Shown here: one piece after another, positions 24,216-27,210 of the stretch
Layout of the letters: each line of letters begins with the position of its first letter
How positions within the stretch are numbered: position 1 is the first letter of the stretch
From: Schoenoplectus triqueter
Taxonomy: Eukaryota > Streptophyta > Magnoliopsida > Poales > Cyperaceae
Direction: 5' to 3'
DNA: 27,210 bases
Assembly: GCA_964058805.1 (NCBI GenBank)
Contig: CAXKVV010001355.1
Coordinates: 1-27,210 of the forward strand
Program-made: the position numbers and the translations under genes
The notes under the pieces: generated by a model
Databases searched by the model: none
The model's input: only the letters and a program-made list of their open reading frames with translations
Told to the model about the DNA's origin: nothing

Positions 24216-24556
24216 GGGGAGGGATTTCTTGACAAGATATTTTGACAATCTTGACAATTGACATTTAAATATATAAAAAATAAAATATATAAAATTTATA
24301 TATTTTTTACTTATAGATTGATAGTATTTTAAAATTTACATAATCTCATTACTGTTTGATATTCCATCAAAGATCATCAACATTTTATATAATTTGCAAT
24401 GATTTTAATTCAACGATATTTAATGAATTATTAAATAATAATAAAAAAAATCATTCTATAAATAAAAAAAATATTTATAAGTTTTTTATTTTTAATTTTT
24501 TGTTACTTGTTTAAAAGCTCATTATTAAAATTGTAAAAATAACCCATTTTGAACTC
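24216..24556. mobile_element. Foldback MITE, family 'TTGACAA', copy 3 (341 bp), with 9-bp target duplication
   Basis: The left end is GGGGAGGGATTTCTTGACAA followed by ATATTTTGACAATCTTGACA. The reverse complement of the right side has TTATTTTTACAATTTTAATA in the same place. The centre has GATATTCCATCAAAGATCAT, shared with copy 2. It is flanked by TTCTTATTT at 24207-24215 and again at 24557-24565, an exact 9-bp duplication, the size made by Mutator-like transposases. It ends only 65 bp before the first site II element of the CMC2-like gene. Confidence 0.82.
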
Positions 24557-24620
24557 TTCTTATTTTTTATTCTCGAGTTGGATTTACTAGTGTCGAAGTA
24601 AACTAGAAAGCAGCCTGAAT

Positions 24621-24664
24621 TGGGCTCTGACCACCGAAAATTAAAATTAAGAGTTGCAGGCCCA
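24621..24664 (+). promoter_or_regulatory. Two site II (TGGGCY) elements of the CMC2-like gene promoter
   Basis: TGGGCT is at 24621-24626, and GGCCCA (TGGGCC on the other strand) is at 24659-24664, 38 bp apart. Site II motifs, bound by TCP factors, are known to be enriched upstream of plant nuclear genes for mitochondrial respiratory-chain components. They sit just upstream of a GC-richer stretch that is probably the first, non-coding exon. Confidence 0.5.
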
Positions 24665-24689
24665 ATTAGTCAAGGAAATGTAAAGCTAT

Positions 24690-24965
24690 GACAATCGGCT
24701 TCAAGCCTAACGCTTCGTGTTCGACTCTTCGATCACAATCAAACAACCAACCAGAGGCGGCGAGTTTGCTTGCGGAGCTCCGTTGGCCACAACACAAAAG
24801 TCAGTTGACGCGACAAGAAGTCCGATCCACACTTTCTAGGTGCTGGCGTGTGAAGCACAGTGCTGGAGCTGAATTTGCTGGTCGGTGGTGGGTTTCTGTG
24901 TTGTGACTGTGCTGAGGTGGCGCTTGCGACAGCAACAGTAGCCCCTGCGTTAAAGTGTAACAAAG
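24690..24965 (+). other. Putative 5'UTR exon of the CMC2-like gene
   Basis: The stretch is distinctly GC-richer than its surroundings and ends at AACAAAG/GTACGATC, a good plant donor at 24966. The next strong acceptor in front of the coding start is TTTGCAG at 26370-26376, which would give a 1.4-kb 5'UTR intron. The open frames here do not join the CMC2-like frame and show no motif. A transcript would be needed to confirm it. Confidence 0.4.
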
Positions 24966-25589
24966 GTACGATCTTGATGCTTCTTGTACTGAGTTGGTTG
25001 CTAATTGAAAGTGATAGATGTGATTAAATTGCTTTCGAGATGAAGATTGGGGATATATCGATTAAACTTCATTAGCGATAGCACACAAGTGAAGGAAACC
25101 AGAGGCACACAGGTTTGTGGAGAATTCTTATTGTCTGCCGCGCTGCACGGTGCAGCATGGTTTTGATGCCGTTCGTTGCACATGGAGATTCATACTTCAC
25201 CAATCTTGAAGGATCCCCATGAATCTAACGGCTGTCGGTCGTGCTGTTCGTGTGCCGCACGGCAGAGGATAGCGATCAGTTTTGTGGCTCTGATATCTAG
25301 TTCAGGGGTAATTATCGAATTGTAATGGCTTATCGGGTTCAAACCCATTAACTAATCGGGTACTAAACATAAAATTAATAATTTAATATATATGTTTACC
25401 TAATAAAAATTTTATTAAAATAATAATATTTTATATATTAAAATAACAACAAAATAAAGCTCAAAGTAATAGATAATCAAGTTGATGAAGAAAGTTTTCG
25501 TCTACGGAACTTTATATTTTGATATTTTTACATAATTATTTCATTATGCACGATATTAAATATTTTTTTCTCAATAAAAATAATCAGAC

Positions 25590-25702
25590 AATCCAGGGGG
25601 GCAAAAAAATTTCTGGAGGGAGGCAAATTACCGAAAAACACTATTTTTTAAAATTTAGAGGGGGCAGCTGCCACCCCTTGGATACATGTAGGTCCGCCCT
25701 GA
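25590..25702 (-). mobile_element. hAT-type transposon terminus remnant
   Basis: Read on the minus strand from 25702 it begins CAGGGCGGACCTACATGTAT and continues AAGGGGTGGCAGCTGCCCCC. This resembles the CAGGGGCGGA...GGCAGCTGCCCC termini of hAT elements and recalls the MITE at 19145. A matching left end with an 8-bp duplication was not found, so only one side seems preserved. Confidence 0.5.
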
Positions 25703-25719
25703 TTGGATAGAAATGTAAT

Positions 25720-25845
25720 GACAAAAGAAAACAAGTCTCAACACAATTTTATTTAGGGTGGGTTTATATGTAATTATGCTAATTGTCTTCCATTAATTAC
25801 ATATTATTATATCTCTCATTACAATTAATCTAGAATATGACAAGC
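25720..25845 (+). repeat. Dispersed repeat, copy B (also at 22506)
   Basis: It carries AAGTCTCAACACAATTTTAT, GGGTTTATAT, TGCTAATTGTCTTCCATTAA, TATTATTATATCT and TCTAGAATATGACA in the same order as copy A at 22506-22692. Its left side is interrupted by the hAT terminus at 25702. Confidence 0.55.
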
Positions 25846-26399
25846 CAGGTCTGCAGTAACTAGATCGAAGCCTTGTTGGTTGTCATTGTGCGGCCAGTGT
25901 ACTGGTATTGATACTGGTCTGATATTGTACGGTACGTTTAATAAAAGTTATTTTCAGCTGGTCACAAACAGTACACTCAACTTACCTTTGACATATGCAA
26001 AATGAATACTTATACTCTAGGACCACTTGCATGCTTCCAAATTTTTGTGTCATTCTATACATTGGAGTAATAAGCTTTAAATGAAATGAATAACTGCTGG
26101 ACCTATGTGTGTAATTGACTGGTATGGTATAGTTCATAAGAGGGATCCATCAGCTGGCTAGTGAAACCATTCACAATTCCTTTGTTAACGTGTCTCCTTT
26201 TTTTATCAATTGTCCTATCAATTTTTTTCTTGATAGTTTTTAATGGTTACAGACAAATATGGTACAGACGTGTCTTATTCTTAAATATGCTGTCAACAGG
26301 ATTTACTGTGATTCTTGCTGAAATTCCTTTTAGTTTATACAAATGAGTAAATCACTTCTTTCTTTTCAATTTGCAGGGTATTGAATTTCACAGATAAGA

Positions 26400-27183
26400 A
26401 TGCATCCTCCTCTTACAATACACCGGCATCCAATGTGTGCCGAAGTATGCTTTTGGCTTTCCTATAAGTTGTCTTGATTTTATAATTTGAGCTTTGTTGC
26501 TTCATTTTATTTTTCTGATTTTCTGTATATATAACTTCCTGGGTAGATAATTGAAGCATTCCAAAAGTGCCACACAGATCATCCAATAAAAAAGTTTTTT
26601 GGAGAATGCACTGATCTTAAGGTTAAACTTGATCGCTGCTTCCGTGAGGAGGTGAGCTTCGTATACTTTCTCTGATTTAGGGGCATTATAACATTTTTTT
26701 TCTTTTCCTCATTTGGTAATTTGCACATTTTTTTTTCTTTTTTCTTTTGACTTGAAATGGAGGCTTCAAGTGGACAATGAAGTATCATATAAAAAAAATA
26801 ACTGTCAAAGCAATAAATACAAACTCCAACTTATGCATATATGGTGTACAATTAACACAACTACAATTAAAGTCCAACAGATCTCTTTTATTCTTTCGAA
26901 CCTAGAAGCTGTTATCCTCTGATTTCAGATAGATTAATATCAAACACTACTCATTGGATAAGGTGAATACTAGCTGTTGCATAAATTGAGAACGTCATGT
27001 TTCTGTATTTATAATATGTTTTTGCTGTTTTCATTATATTTTGAACATAATTTTCTGTTTTTTGGCGGTTTCCAGAAAGCTATTAAGAGAAAGGCGAATT
27101 TTGAAGAGAGCAAAAAATTCAAGGAGAAATTGCAAGCTTATAGAAAAGAACTAGCAGAGCAAGAGGAATCAGCAACCCAGTAA
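26400..27183 (+). CDS. Twin-CX9C mitochondrial protein, CMC2-like cytochrome c oxidase assembly factor (85 aa)
   Basis: Coding exons are 26400-26444, 26547-26651 and 27076-27183 (TAA 27181-27183), all with GT-AG introns in phase 0. The protein starts MHPPLTIHRHPMCAE, a head typical of CMC2 homologues. It has two CX9C motifs: CAEIIEAFQKC across the first splice and CTDLKVKLDRC, followed by FREEKAIKRKANFEESKKF and a basic, probably helical C-terminus. CX9C proteins form a disulphide-linked helical hairpin in the mitochondrial intermembrane space through the Mia40 pathway; CMC2 takes part in cytochrome c oxidase assembly. ATG 26400 is the first possible start because an in-frame TGA lies at 26382, just inside the same exon. 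Length matches the family. Two site II motifs upstream agree with a respiratory-chain role. The 3'UTR runs off the window. Confidence 0.92.
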
Positions 27184-27210
27184 AGTCAAAATGTTTTATC
27201 AGGAAATTTT

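Larger units (their letters stand above)
24966..26376 (+). other. Putative 5'UTR intron of the CMC2-like gene, with transposon debris
   Basis: The part up to 25320 is fairly GC-rich and may hold further leader exon sequence. The part after 25330 is AT-rich and contains a hAT-type terminus (25590-25702) and copy B of a dispersed repeat (about 25720-25845). A hydrophobic short frame at 26161-26346 has no family likeness and lies in the intron. Confidence 0.35.

Noticed and set aside
24688..24906. 72-codon frame in the putative 5'UTR
   Set aside because: No family likeness and not in frame with the spliced CMC2-like coding sequence; better explained as a GC-rich leader. A regulatory upstream frame cannot be excluded.
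26161..26346. Hydrophobic 61-codon frame before the CMC2-like gene
   Set aside because: T-rich intronic DNA gives hydrophobic codons; no conserved motif, and it lies upstream of a good acceptor site.

Overview
This window is nuclear DNA of a flowering plant: AT-rich, gene-poor, with GT-AG introns, long intergenic stretches full of transposon remnants, and three recognisable host genes, all on the + strand. The LINE ORF1 layout (zinc knuckle followed by a further conserved C-terminal domain) and repeats resembling those of monocot genomes make me lean to a monocot. That is inference; the species cannot be named from this sequence.

Host genes. (1) Positions 1-988 hold the 3' end of a class A FAD monooxygenase of the plant MO1 / 3-hydroxybenzoate 6-hydroxylase-like type. 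Its conserved C-terminal tail is put out of frame by two extra bases at about 846-847. (2) Positions 19534-21615 hold a complete three-exon NAC transcription factor of the SOMBRERO/BEARSKIN clade, 319 aa, closest to the BEARSKIN type. A small hAT-type MITE sits about 170 bp upstream of its likely TATA box. (3) Positions 26400-27183 hold a complete three-exon CDS for an 85-aa twin-CX9C protein, a CMC2-like cytochrome c oxidase assembly factor. A putative 5'UTR exon near 24965 and two site II (TGGGCY) promoter elements at 24621-24664 precede it.

Repeat landscape. Positions 2216-3694 carry a decayed LINE ORF1 in a single frame with nine internal stops. Positions 7209-8543 carry the C-terminal part of a LINE ORF2 (end of the reverse transcriptase region and zf-RVT), also with stops. 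Between them lie about 3.5 kb without LINE coding sequence. This gap holds three tandem arrays: degenerate CACGTG-containing repeats (4642-5055), a 20-bp GTTATAAC array (5062-5470) and a satellite-like array of about 182 bp (about 5690-7208). The satellite abuts the LINE ORF2 fragment directly. From 9.5 kb onward there are several short non-autonomous DNA elements. Three are related foldbacks of probable Mutator type (9491, 17543, 24216). One is a 318-bp CACTA element with a TTT duplication (17217-17534). One is a 136-bp hAT MITE (19145). Two are long foldbacks separated by (TA)15 (22731-23108 and 23139-23544). One is a weaker foldback (11487-11677). An inverted (AAT)n(ATT)n microsatellite lies at 14984-15099.

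The three host genes show no pathway link to one another, as expected for neighbouring plant genes. I found no tRNA, rRNA, CRISPR array or clearly new multigene system. The more unusual content is structural: stacked tandem arrays between LINE halves, foldback elements with readable insertion order, and MITEs close to the NAC and CMC2-like genes.
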